Shown: positions 6,944 through 15,300, counted from the first letter of the stretch. The stretch is 29,440 nucleotides of DNA from SpSt-583 sp034434015 (GCA_034434015.1 DAOUAB010000039.1:1-29440), one strand, 5' to 3'. Translations and numbers: made by a program. The notes: a model not told the origin generated them from the letters alone.

Positions 6944-7816
6944 ATGCACGATGCCCCGTTCAGCCTCGCCAAGAGTGAAGTCGCCATAGTCGGCCTGGGG
7001 CTGATGGGCGGCTCGCTGGCGCTGGCGTTGCGCGGGCAGTGCCGCACGATCGTGGGCGTTGATGCTCAGCCCCGGGTCGTCGAGGCCGCCTTGCAGCAGG
7101 GGATCATCGACCGGGCCGCCCCGTTCGACACGGCTCACGACTGTGATCTCCTGATCCTGGCGACGCCGGTCCGCACGATCCTGGCCCAGCTGGACGCGCT
7201 GGCCAGCGCCCGCTTCTACCCGCCGCGCCAGACCGTGGTGCTGGACCTGGGCTCCACCAAAACGCAGATCGTGCGCGCCATGCTCAACCTGCCGCCGCGC
7301 TTTGAGCCGGTCGGCGGCCACCCGATGTGCGGCAAGGAGACCAGCGGCCTGACCGAAGCCGATCCGACGCTCTATCGTGACAAACTTTTCATCTTCAGCC
7401 CGCCCGGCTACATCTCGGTCCGCGCGCTGGCGCTGGCCTTTGAAGTAGCCGCCGCGGTAGGAGCTAACCCGCTGATGCTGCCCGCTGAACGCCACGATGC
7501 CCTGGCCGCCCTGGTCAGCCATCTGCCTTACGCGGCGGCGGTGGCGCTGATCCGCGCCGCGCTGGCCCAGGACGACCCGCAGGTCTGGCAGATGGCGGCC
7601 TCGGGTTTTCGCGATACCACCCGCCTGGCCGCCAGCGACCTGAACATGATGACCGATATCCTGCTCACCAACCGCGGCGCGCTGCTGAACGCCCTGTCGG
7701 CCTACCGCCAGGAATTGGACGCGCTGACGGCCGCCGTAGAAAGCGGCGACGCCGACCGTATCCGCGCCGCCCTGGAGCCGGCCCGGGCCAAGCGGTCCGA
7801 GCTGGCGGGGCAGTGA
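6944..7816 (+). CDS. tyrA: prephenate dehydrogenase
   Basis: Oxidative decarboxylation of prephenate to 4-hydroxyphenylpyruvate for tyrosine synthesis. The protein has 290 aa: an NAD(P)-binding Rossmann domain (VAIVGLGLMGGSLALAL at 13-29, with Asp in VGVDAQP as a likely NAD marker) and a helical dimerisation domain. Family motifs are LDLGSTK, GGHPMCGKETSG (the His of the GGHP is catalytic in relatives), SHLPYAAA and SGFRDTTRLA. There is no C-terminal ACT domain, so tyrosine feedback, if any, is not through ACT. An arogenate preference cannot be excluded. The gene starts a tightly packed block with aroA, aroE, aroC and aroKB. Confidence 0.93.
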   Translation: MHDAPFSLAKSEVAIVGLGLMGGSLALALRGQCRTIVGVDAQPRVVEAALQQGIIDRAAPFDTAHDCDLLILATPVRTILAQLDALASARFYPPRQTVVLDLGSTKTQIVRAMLNLPPRFEPVGGHPMCGKETSGLTEADPTLYRDKLFIFSPPGYISVRALALAFEVAAAVGANPLMLPAERHDALAALVSHLPYAAAVALIRAALAQDDPQVWQMAASGFRDTTRLAASDLNMMTDILLTNRGALLNALSAYRQELDALTAAVESGDADRIRAALEPARAKRSELAGQ

Positions 7817-7829
7817 TCGCGCCTTGGCG

Positions 7830-9104
7830 ATGGCGGCTCTCTACCGCGTGCGCCCGGCGCCGGGCCCGCTCCGGGCGGTCGTGCGTGTCCCCGGCTCGAA
7901 AAGCCTGACCAACCGCGCGCTCCTGGTCGCGGCCCTGGCCGACGGCCCGACCACGCTGGTCAATGCGCTCGACTCGGACGACTCGCGCCGGCTGGTCGAG
8001 TCCCTCGAGCGCCTGGGTTTCGACGTGGCCCGGCGCCCGGAGGCGCTCGTCGTCCAGGGCCTCGGCGGCCGCCTGCCGGCCTCGCAGGCCGAGCTGTACA
8101 TCGGCAACGCCGGCACCGCGGCGCGCTTTCTGACGGCCATGCTCACGCTCGGGCAGGGCGAGTACGTTCTGGACGGCGACGCCCGGATGCGTGAGCGCCC
8201 CATCGCCGACCTGCTGGATGCGCTGCGCCAGTTGGGCGCCGACGTCGCCAGCGAGACCGGCTGTCCGCCCGTGCGGGTGCGCGCCTCCGGCCTGCCGGGC
8301 GGGGCGGCGACCGTGTCCGGCTCCATCAGCAGCCAGTTCCTCAGCGGCCTGCTCATGGCCGCGCCCTACGCGCGCGCGCCCGTGACGGTGACCGTGGCCG
8401 GCGAGCTCAACTCCAGACCCTACGTGGATATGACGCTGGCGGTGATGGCCGATTTTGGCGTGGACGTCGCCCGCGACGGGTACGCCCGCTTTGTCGTGAC
8501 GCCGGCGCGTTACCGGGCGCTGGACCGTTACGAGATCGAAAGCGACGCGTCGGCCGCGTCCTATTTCTTCGCGGCCCCGGCCGTGTGCGGCGGGGTCGTC
8601 CGCGTCGAGAACATCTCGCGCCGGTCGCGGCAGGGCGACGTGGCTTTTCTGGATGTGCTGGCCCGGATGGGGTGCGAGGTGACGGAGGGGGAGGGATGGA
8701 TTGAGGTGGGGACGAACGGCCGTTCGCCCCTCCAGGGCGTTGACGTGGACCTGCGCGACCTCCCGGACACGGCCCAGACCCTGGCCGCCATCGCGCCGTT
8801 CGCGGTTTCACCGACGACCATCCGCGGCATCGCCTCCGCCCGGCTCAAGGAGACCGACCGGGTGGCGGCGCTGTGCGCCGAACTGGCGCGCCTGGGCGTG
8901 AGCGTGGAGGAGCATCCTGATGGGTTGACCATCCGGCCCTGCGCCGAACTTCGCCCGGCTGTGATCCGGACGTACAACGATCACCGCATGGCGATGGCGT
9001 TCGCGCTGGTCGGCCTGCGCGCGCCCGGCGTCCAGATCGAGAACCCGGCCTGCGTGTCCAAGACGTTTCCGGATTACTTTCAGGTATTGGAGCGCCTGCA
9101 GTGA
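7830..9104 (+). CDS. aroA: 5-enolpyruvylshikimate-3-phosphate synthase
   Basis: Transfers enolpyruvyl from PEP to shikimate 3-phosphate. The 424-aa protein begins at ATG 7830; an in-frame TTG at 7824 is an alternative. Motifs include PGSKSLTNRALL (K24, S25, R29), NAGTAARFLTAM, ISSQFLSGLLMAAP, the Asp-bearing LRDLPDTAQTLA, LKETDR and NDHRMAMAFALVG, in the normal order and at the normal length. Residues 294-302 (GTNGRSPLQ) occupy a loop between WIEV and GVDVDL; the DNA there is a palindrome of the intergenic-repeat type (8708-8730), so the loop seems to have been replaced or expanded by a repeat in frame. The stop overlaps the GTG of aroE (GTGA). Confidence 0.95.
   Translation: MAALYRVRPAPGPLRAVVRVPGSKSLTNRALLVAALADGPTTLVNALDSDDSRRLVESLERLGFDVARRPEALVVQGLGGRLPASQAELYIGNAGTAARFLTAMLTLGQGEYVLDGDARMRERPIADLLDALRQLGADVASETGCPPVRVRASGLPGGAATVSGSISSQFLSGLLMAAPYARAPVTVTVAGELNSRPYVDMTLAVMADFGVDVARDGYARFVVTPARYRALDRYEIESDASAASYFFAAPAVCGGVVRVENISRRSRQGDVAFLDVLARMGCEVTEGEGWIEVGTNGRSPLQGVDVDLRDLPDTAQTLAAIAPFAVSPTTIRGIASARLKETDRVAALCAELARLGVSVEEHPDGLTIRPCAELRPAVIRTYNDHRMAMAFALVGLRAPGVQIENPACVSKTFPDYFQVLERLQ
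8708..8730. repeat. REP-like palindrome inside aroA
   Basis: GGGG, one extra A, CGAACGG, then CCGTTCGCCCC: an inverted repeat with a single bulge. It has the same skeleton as the 22-bp palindrome at 2369-2390, with AA/TT in place of CA/TG. It is read in frame as GTNGRSPL. Confidence 0.55.
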
Positions 9105-9985
9105 AGATCGCTTTGCTCGGCTACCCGCTGTCGCATTCGTTGTCGCCGGCGATGCACACCGCCGCGCTGGCGCACGTCGGCCTGAGGGACTGGCAGTATG
9201 AGGCCCTGCCGGTCGAGGCGAGCCGGCTGGCGGAAGCCGTCGAACGGATCCGGGGCGAGGAATTCGCCGGCGCCAACGTCACCGTGCCGCACAAAGAGGC
9301 CATCCTGCCTTTCCTGGACGGCCTGACGCCGGTGGCTCAGGCCATCGGCGCCGTCAATACCCTGGTCAAGCGCGATGGCCGCCTCCTGGGCCATAACACC
9401 GATGCGGCCGGCCTGCTGGCGGATCTGCAGCGCCTGGGGGTGGACCTGGAACGCCGGCGGGTGTGCCTCATCGGCGCGGGCGGGGTGGCGCGCGCGGCGG
9501 TGGCCGCCTGCGCCGGCGCCGGCGCGCAGGTGCGGGTGGTGGCCCGCCGCCGCGAACAGGCGGTGGCCCTCGAGCAGGTGAACCGCGTGGAGGTCTTCTC
9601 GTGGACCCGGCTGGGTTTCCGCCAGGCGAGCGATCACTGCGCGGTGGTCATCAACTGCACGCCCCTGGGCATGGCCCCGCATGTTGACGAGACCGCCTGG
9701 ATGGAAGACGTCTCCCCGCCGCCGTACGCCTTCTTCTACGACATGATCTACAACCCGCCCGAGACGCGCTTCGTGCGCGAGGCGCGCCAGGCCGGCCTGT
9801 CCGCCGCCACCGGGCTGGGCATGCTCGTGGAGCAGGGCGCCCTGGCGTTCGAGTTGTGGACCGGGCAGACGGCGCCGCGCGCCCTGATGCGCGAGGCGGC
9901 GGAGCGCGTCCTGGCTTCATCCCGGCCGCCTCTCTCCCCGGCTGCGGAGTCGGAGGGCGAGGGGGCCGGGGGGAGCGGAGACTGA
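9101..9985 (+). CDS. aroE: shikimate dehydrogenase
   Basis: Reduces 3-dehydroshikimate to shikimate with NADPH. The predicted product is 294 aa from a GTG start that overlaps the aroA stop. The substrate site is complete: SLSPAMHT (13-20), VTVPHKE with K65, GAVNT with N86 and NTDAAG with D101. The nucleotide-binding glycine loop is LIGAGGVARAA, followed by VVARRREQA, whose Arg residues suit NADP. INCTPLGM and ATGLGMLVEQGALAFELWTG are also typical. The last 22 residues (from about 273, SSRPPLSP onward) are a Ser/Gly/Glu tail beyond the normal end, encoded by GC-rich repeat-like DNA. The next gene starts 1 nt later. Confidence 0.94.
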   Translation: MKIALLGYPLSHSLSPAMHTAALAHVGLRDWQYEALPVEASRLAEAVERIRGEEFAGANVTVPHKEAILPFLDGLTPVAQAIGAVNTLVKRDGRLLGHNTDAAGLLADLQRLGVDLERRRVCLIGAGGVARAAVAACAGAGAQVRVVARRREQAVALEQVNRVEVFSWTRLGFRQASDHCAVVINCTPLGMAPHVDETAWMEDVSPPPYAFFYDMIYNPPETRFVREARQAGLSAATGLGMLVEQGALAFELWTGQTAPRALMREAAERVLASSRPPLSPAAESEGEGAGGSGD

Positions 9986-9986
9986 G

Positions 9987-11222
9987 ATGCCTCTGCGCTT
10001 CCTCACCGCCGGCGAGTCGCACGGCCCGGCCGTCGTCGCCATCCTGGAGGGTCTGCCGGCCGGGCTGCCGGTCTCGGCCGAGGACATCAACCCCGATCTG
10101 GCCCGGCGGCAGGGGCTGAGCGCTTCCGGCAAACCCTACCCCGGCGCCAGCCCGCGTATGAAGCTGGAGCGGGACGCCGCCGAGATCCTCAGCGGTGTGA
10201 TGGCCGGCGTCACCATCGGCGCGCCGGTGGCCGTGCAGGTGCCGAACCGGGACCATGCCCGGTGGAAGGGCCGGGCCGTGCCGCCGATGACGGTCCCGCG
10301 CCCCGGCCACGCCGACCTGACGGGCGCCGTCAAGTACGCGCACGCCGATCTGCGCATGAGCCTGGAGCGCGCTTCGGCCCGTGAGACGACGGCCCGGGTG
10401 GCGGCCGGCGCGCTGTGCCGCAAACTGCTGGCGGAGTTCGGAATCCGGGTGGGCAGTTACGTCGTTGAGATTGGCGGCGTGCGCGCGGATCTGAAAGACA
10501 TGCCGCTGGCGGAGCGCCTCGACCGCGCGCTCGAATCCGAGATGGCGTGCCCGGACGCCGCCGCCTCGGACGCGATGCGCGCCCAGGTCGAGGCGATCAT
10601 CCGCGCCCGCGATACCCTCGGCGGCGTGTTCGAGGTGGTGGCGCTGGGCGTGCCGCCGGGCCTGGGCAGCCACGTCCATTGGGACCGGCGCCTGTCCGGA
10701 CGGCTGGCGCAGGCCATGCTCAGCATCCACGCCATGAAGGGGGTGGAGATCGGCGACGCGTTCGAGGACGCGCGCAAGCCCGGCACGCAGGTGCATGATG
10801 AGATTGTGCTGGACGCCGGACGCGAGACGCCGGACGAAAGCCCGCTCGCTCAGGCTCGTCGTTCGTCGCTCGTTCGCCCTACCAACCGCGCCGGCGGCCT
10901 GGAAGGCGGCATCACCACCGGCGAGCCCCTCCGCCTGCGCGTGGCGATGAAACCGATCTCGACCACGCTCACCCCCCTCCAGTCGGTGGACCTGGCATCC
11001 GGCGAGCCTGCGCCGGTCGAGTACGAACGCTCGGACTTCTGCGCGGTGCCGCGGGCCGGCGTGATCGGCGAGGCCATGGCATGTTTTGTCCTGGCCGACG
11101 CCCTGCTGGAGAAGCTCGGCGGCGACTCGCTGGCCGAGATGCGGCCGCGCTTCGCGGCCCTGCGCCGCGCCCGTCTCGAGGACCTGCTCCTGCGCGACGA
11201 GCCGACCGTCTTCTGGCCGTAG
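9987..11222 (+). CDS. aroC: chorismate synthase
   Basis: Last step to chorismate: an FMN-dependent anti-1,4 elimination of phosphate from EPSP. The 411-aa protein starts MPLRFLTAGESHGPA and carries the FMN and substrate motifs GRAVPPMTVPRPGHADL, SLERASARETTARVAAGA, MLSIHAMKGVEIGDAF, TNRAGGLEGGITTGEPL and ERSDFCAVPRAGVIGEAM. Between DEIVLDAGRE and TNRAGG there are about 17 residues (281-297, rich in Ser, Arg and Ala) that relatives usually lack; the DNA there is repetitive (CTCGT/CGTTCG units), so an in-frame insertion is likely. It lies in a flexible region near the active site. Spacing to aroKB is 2 nt. Confidence 0.95.
   Translation: MPLRFLTAGESHGPAVVAILEGLPAGLPVSAEDINPDLARRQGLSASGKPYPGASPRMKLERDAAEILSGVMAGVTIGAPVAVQVPNRDHARWKGRAVPPMTVPRPGHADLTGAVKYAHADLRMSLERASARETTARVAAGALCRKLLAEFGIRVGSYVVEIGGVRADLKDMPLAERLDRALESEMACPDAAASDAMRAQVEAIIRARDTLGGVFEVVALGVPPGLGSHVHWDRRLSGRLAQAMLSIHAMKGVEIGDAFEDARKPGTQVHDEIVLDAGRETPDESPLAQARRSSLVRPTNRAGGLEGGITTGEPLRLRVAMKPISTTLTPLQSVDLASGEPAPVEYERSDFCAVPRAGVIGEAMACFVLADALLEKLGGDSLAEMRPRFAALRRARLEDLLLRDEPTVFWP
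10827..10877 (+). other. likely in-frame insertion in aroC
   Basis: About 51 nt encoding TPDESPLAQARRSSLVRP-like residues, absent from the family pattern DEI...TNRAGGLEGG. It contains tandem-like GCTCGTCGTTCGTCGCTCG units. The boundaries are approximate. Confidence 0.45.
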
Positions 11223-11224
11223 CC

Positions 11225-12763
11225 GTGAATCTGATCCTGTACGGACCGCCCGGCGCCGGCAAGACGAGCGTCGGCCGCGAGCTGGCCCGGCGCCTGGGGC
11301 GCGAGTTCGTGGACGCCGACGCCGTCATCGCAGCGCGCGCCGGCCGGACCATCCCGGCTTTGTTCGCCGAACGCGGCGAGGCCGGCTTCCGGCAGCTGGA
11401 GGCCGAGGTCTGCGCCGAGCTGGCCGCGCGGGATGGCCTGGTGATCGCCCCCGGCGGCGGCGCGTTCCTGGACCCGGCGAACCGCGCCGCGCTGGAGCGC
11501 GCCGGCCTGGTCATTTGCCTGCGCGCGGACGCCGCCACACTCCTGGCCCGGCTGACCGCTGAGGGCGGGCGGCCGTTGCTGGCCGATGACCCGGCCGCGA
11601 AGCTGGGCGCACTGCTCGAGTCCCGGCGCTCGCTGTATGACTCATGCCCGGTCCAGATTGAGACCGCCGGCCGCACGGTGGCCCAGGTGGCCGATGCGAT
11701 TGAGGCGCAGTTGGTGACGCGAACCCTGAGCGTGGACGCGCCCGGCCTGCAACATGAGGTCGTCCTGGGCTATGGCCTGCTCTCACAAATACCCCGTCTT
11801 CTGGAGGAGCGCAGGCTGACGGGCCCCGCGCTCCTGGTCACGGACGAGAACGTCGTGGGGCAGATCCCGGGTCTTGGGTCCCAGTATCCCGCCCTGGTCC
11901 TGCCCCCGGGCGAGTCAAATAAAACACTGGATACGATCCGCCGGATCTATGACGCCTGCCTCGAGCACGGCCTCGACCGCAACGCACTGCTGGTCGCCGT
12001 GGGCGGCGGCGTGATCGGCGACATGGCCGGGTTTGCCGCGGCCACCTTTATGCGCGGCGTGCGCTGGGTGAACGTCCCCACGACTCTCCTGGCGATGGTG
12101 GACGCCAGCCTGGGGGGCAAGACCGGCGTGGACCTGCCGCAGGGCAAGAACCTGGTCGGCGCGTTCCACCCGCCGGCGCTGGTCGTCTCGGACCCGCTGG
12201 TGTTGAACACGCTGCCGGCCGCCGAGCGGGCCTCCGGCCTGGCGGAGGTGATCAAGCACGCCGTCATCGGGGACCCGGCGTTGTTCGAGTGGCTCGAGGG
12301 CCCGCTGGCTTTTGGGAGCCTGGACCAGCTGGAGCGCGCGATCCGCGTGAAGGCGCGGGTGGTGGAGGCCGATCCGTTTGAGCGCGGCCGGCGCGCGACG
12401 CTCAACCTCGGCCACACCATCGGCCACGGCGTCGAGGCGGCCTCCGGGTATGCGCTGCGGCATGGGGAGGCGGTGGCGGTTGGGCTGGCCGCCGAAGCCG
12501 AAATGGCCGAGCGCCTCGGCCTGGCCGAGCCGGGCCTGGCCGGCCGGATGGCGCGCGTCCTGGCGCGGCGCGGCCTGCCGGTGCGCGCCCCGGGCCTGAA
12601 CCCGGTCGCGGTCCGGGCGGCGATGGGCAGCGACAAGAAGCGGGCCGGCGGCCGGCTCAAGTTTGCGCTGCCGCGCCGCCTGGGGGACGTCGTCTGGGGG
12701 GTGGAGGTGGACGAGGCGCTGCTGATGGAAACTCTCAGGACGCTGACGGCGGGCTATCGTTGA
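11225..12763 (+). CDS. aroKB: bifunctional shikimate kinase / 3-dehydroquinate synthase
   Basis: One 512-aa chain catalysing two non-adjacent shikimate steps. It starts at GTG 11225, since upstream in-frame sequence lies inside aroC. Residues 1-165 are the kinase: Walker A GPPGAGKTS (7-15), VDADAVI (D32 near shikimate), FRQLEAEV with R56, and PGGGAFLD. Residues about 172-512 are DHQ synthase: PPGESNKTL, the NAD loop GGGVIGDMAGFAAATFMRG (260-278), VPTTLLAMVDASLGGKTGVD, KNLVGAFHPP, and zinc ligands E341 (EVIKHA), H397 (LGHTIGH) and H414 (LRHGEAV). Both halves look complete. The 3' end lies 3 bp from the convergent Ser/Thr kinase gene. Confidence 0.95.
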   Translation: MNLILYGPPGAGKTSVGRELARRLGREFVDADAVIAARAGRTIPALFAERGEAGFRQLEAEVCAELAARDGLVIAPGGGAFLDPANRAALERAGLVICLRADAATLLARLTAEGGRPLLADDPAAKLGALLESRRSLYDSCPVQIETAGRTVAQVADAIEAQLVTRTLSVDAPGLQHEVVLGYGLLSQIPRLLEERRLTGPALLVTDENVVGQIPGLGSQYPALVLPPGESNKTLDTIRRIYDACLEHGLDRNALLVAVGGGVIGDMAGFAAATFMRGVRWVNVPTTLLAMVDASLGGKTGVDLPQGKNLVGAFHPPALVVSDPLVLNTLPAAERASGLAEVIKHAVIGDPALFEWLEGPLAFGSLDQLERAIRVKARVVEADPFERGRRATLNLGHTIGHGVEAASGYALRHGEAVAVGLAAEAEMAERLGLAEPGLAGRMARVLARRGLPVRAPGLNPVAVRAAMGSDKKRAGGRLKFALPRRLGDVVWGVEVDEALLMETLRTLTAGYR

Positions 12764-12766
12764 TTC

Positions 12767-14692
12767 CTACGGGCACGCGCCGCCCTTGATCTCCACCCGC
12801 AGGCCGCTTGGCTGGCTCGCGGTGTTGCCGACCGTGTCGGTCGCGGCGACTGTCCAATCCAGGTAGCCGCCGGCCGGGATCGTCACCGGGAACGTCGCCT
12901 GCCAGACGGTGCGGGTGTCGTAAAGCATCCCCAGCGCCCCGGAGGCCGCCAGGCTGTTGGACGAGTCGAATGACTCCCACAGCAGGTCGGCCGCCGCGAC
13001 GCCGGATGGATCGGCAAGATTGACGCTGAACGTCACGGCGCAGTTTCCCGGCCGCACGTCTTTGGGCTGGGCCTTAAAGTTACTCATGGCCGGCGGCTCG
13101 ATGTCGGAAGGAGTCGCCGTCGCCGTGGGCGTTGGCGTGGCAGTTTCTGTCTCGGTGGCCGTGGGGGTGGCGGTGGCCGTCGCTGTCTTTGTAGGCGTCG
13201 CCGTCCCTGTGCCGATGGCCGCGGGTGTGAGGCTGGGGGTGACGGTGGCCGCCGGCGCTGTCCGCGTAGCGGTGAGCGTCGGTGGAATTGAAGGCGTCGG
13301 GCTGGGGATGGGGGTCTGGCCTGAGACCGGGATGAGAAGTGTGGGCGTGGCGTCCAGAACAGGGGCGCTGGTCGCCTGATCATCAGCCGGCGTGTCCGGG
13401 CCGGCGGTTTGCCCTCCGGTCGGCGCGGCGCTCATGGCCGGCGTCGCCGTCGTGGACGGCGGCACATCCGGGCCTGGCGTCCGCGGAACCGTCGCGGTTG
13501 CCGCGCCGGCCGTGGTCGGCGTCGCCGGGCCGGGGCCGCCGGACAACGCTTCAGCCTGGCTTGCCGCCGATACCGCTGTGGGCCGAGCAGTCGCCGGGAA
13601 GGTGAGGGTGGGGGCGAGCGCGGCCGGCTGACGGCGGAGCGTCAGGCCGATGATGATCGCCGCCGCGATCAGGGTCGTGGCCGCCAGACCGGTCAGACCC
13701 CAGACCCAGGCCGGCATCGCGTCGTCACGCGGCCGCTCCGGGCGCGCGCCCCCGGTTGCGTCGTGCGGCGCGGCTGCTGAGGGGCTGGGCGACGGCATCA
13801 CATCGCCCGTGGCGGCCGGAGGGGGTAACTGGACGGTCGCGACCTCGTCCTCGGGCGAGGGCCGTGAGGGCGGGGCGCTTTCGTTGGCCACACGCGTGAG
13901 CGCTGACGCCAGCGCCGCCGCCGACGAGAAGCGCTGTCCCGGTTCCTTGGCCAGCGCCGACGCGATCACGGCCTCGCAGGCTGGCGGCAGGTCCGGCTTG
14001 ACCTTGAGGATGCGCGGGACGGGATCGGTGATGCGCTTGACGACCAACCCGATGGGCGTGTCGGCGTCGAAGGGCGTGGTGCCGGTCAGCATCTCGAACA
14101 GGATGATGCCCAGCGAGTAAAGGTCGCTGCGCCCGTCCAGTTGAGCGGCGCCGCGCGCCTGCTCAGGGCTCATGTAGGCCGGCGTGCCGACGATGGCGCT
14201 GTTGGTGACGGTGACGGCGGCCTCGGCGATTTTCACCAGGCCAAAGTCCGCGATGTGCGGGTTACCGTGCTGATCGAACAGGATGTTGCCGGGTTTCAGG
14301 TCGCGGTGGATCAGGCCCTGGCGGTGGGCGGCGTCCAGGGCCGGGGCCAGGCGGTTGAGCATGGCGGCGGCCTCGGCGACGGTGAAGGTGTGATGCTTGA
14401 GCCGGTCGGCCAGGGTGCCGCCGCCCATGTAGCGCATGACCAGGTAGGGCTGGCCGTCGTCTTCGCCGTAGTCGTAGACCGGCACAATCGCCGGATGTTC
14501 GAGGCTGGCGATGGTCTGCGCTTCGCGCTGGAAGCGGATCTGGAAGTTGGGGTCGTGCAGGAACTCGCGCGGCAGCACCTTGACGGCGACATCGCGCTTG
14601 AAGAACGGATCGCGGGCCAGGTAGACGGTGCCCATACCGCCCCGGCCCAACTCGCCGACGATTGCATAGCGACCGATTTGTTTAGGGATCAT
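12767..14692 (-). CDS. membrane Ser/Thr protein kinase with Thr/Pro-rich stalk and extracellular domain
   Basis: The 641-aa protein has an N-terminal Hanks-type kinase (about 9-268): glycine loop GELGRGGMGTVY, K38 in VAVKVL, HRDLKPGN with D131, DFG with D149, and GTPAYMSPEQARG. A linker leads to one transmembrane helix (about 328-352, WVWGLTGLAATTLIAAAIIIGL). Outside follows a long Thr/Pro/Ala stalk with TATPT-like repeats (about 360-540), then an Ig-like module of about 110 residues (from DIEPPAMSNFKAQP) with a Cys in GNCAV and another in the last residues (GGACP). No PASTA repeats are present, so the ligand differs from PknB-type kinases. It is inserted between aroKB and aroQ on the opposite strand. 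Confidence 0.92.
   Translation of the reverse strand: MIPKQIGRYAIVGELGRGGMGTVYLARDPFFKRDVAVKVLPREFLHDPNFQIRFQREAQTIASLEHPAIVPVYDYGEDDGQPYLVMRYMGGGTLADRLKHHTFTVAEAAAMLNRLAPALDAAHRQGLIHRDLKPGNILFDQHGNPHIADFGLVKIAEAAVTVTNSAIVGTPAYMSPEQARGAAQLDGRSDLYSLGIILFEMLTGTTPFDADTPIGLVVKRITDPVPRILKVKPDLPPACEAVIASALAKEPGQRFSSAAALASALTRVANESAPPSRPSPEDEVATVQLPPPAATGDVMPSPSPSAAAPHDATGGARPERPRDDAMPAWVWGLTGLAATTLIAAAIIIGLTLRRQPAALAPTLTFPATARPTAVSAASQAEALSGGPGPATPTTAGAATATVPRTPGPDVPPSTTATPAMSAAPTGGQTAGPDTPADDQATSAPVLDATPTLLIPVSGQTPIPSPTPSIPPTLTATRTAPAATVTPSLTPAAIGTGTATPTKTATATATPTATETETATPTPTATATPSDIEPPAMSNFKAQPKDVRPGNCAVTFSVNLADPSGVAAADLLWESFDSSNSLAASGALGMLYDTRTVWQATFPVTIPAGGYLDWTVAATDTVGNTASQPSGLRVEIKGGACP
13114..13210 (-). 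repeat. low-complexity Thr/Ala/Pro/Glu coding repeat
   Basis: Degenerate 6-nt-like units (GGCGTG/GCCGTC on the plus strand) encode alternating Thr-Ala, Thr-Pro and Thr-Glu in the stalk of the kinase. Similar DNA occurs at 29360-29400. Confidence 0.7.
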
Positions 14693-14752
14693 GGTCGGTT
14701 GGCCCAGGGCGTATCCCCCGATCGGCGCGCCCCACCTACCCTGGCTGATTTC

Positions 14753-14758
14753 ATTATA
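14753..14758 (-). promoter_or_regulatory. candidate -10 box for the Ser/Thr kinase gene
   Basis: Perfect TATAAT on the minus strand (context CGCTATAATGAA), 60 nt before the ATG at 14692. No clear -35. Confidence 0.45.
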
Positions 14759-14829
14759 GCGGCGAATGGCCGTGAGGATCCGCCGCTCGAAAGTTAATTT
14801 TCAGGCAGAATCCTGGGCGGAGGCAGATC

Positions 14830-15300
14830 ATGGAGCAATTCGCGACAGCGCCTGTCCGGGCGCACATTCTCGTCCTGCACGGCCCGAACCTGAATCTGCT
14901 GGGCGTGCGCGAGCCGGACGTCTACGGCCGCATGACTCTGGCCGACCTCGACGCGGCGTTGCAGGCGGAAGGGGCGGCGCTGGGCCTGGCGGTGCGCGCG
15001 TTTCAGTCCAACCAGGAAGGGGCGCTGATCGACGCGCTGCATGACGCGCGCGGCTGGGCGGCCGGCGTGGTGATCAACCCGGGCGGGTACACGCACACGT
15101 CCGTGGCGCTGCGCGACGCCATCGCCGCCATCGGCCTGCCCGTGGTCGAGGTCCATCTCTCCAACACCGACGCGCGCGAGGACTTCCGCCGTCGGTCGCT
15201 CACGGCCCCGGTCTGCGTCGGCTCGATTAAGGGTTTTGGCTGGCGCTCGTACGTGTTGGGGTTAAGGGCCCTGGCCTGGATCGTGGCTGGCAATACGTGA
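14830..15300 (+). CDS. aroQ: type II 3-dehydroquinate dehydratase
   Basis: Dehydrates 3-dehydroquinate to 3-dehydroshikimate, completing the shikimate set of this window. The 156-aa length is normal for the small dodecameric type II enzyme. Motifs are LHGPNLNLLGVREPDVYG (R27 and Y32 are the expected catalytic lid residues), FQSNQEGALID, VINPGGYTHTSVALRDA, and VEVHLSN with H109, followed by FRRRS. A GGAGG lies about 6 nt before the ATG. It is cut off from the rest of the aro genes by the Ser/Thr kinase gene, from which it is divergent, so it needs its own promoter; none is obvious. Confidence 0.95.
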   Translation: MEQFATAPVRAHILVLHGPNLNLLGVREPDVYGRMTLADLDAALQAEGAALGLAVRAFQSNQEGALIDALHDARGWAAGVVINPGGYTHTSVALRDAIAAIGLPVVEVHLSNTDAREDFRRRSLTAPVCVGSIKGFGWRSYVLGLRALAWIVAGNT

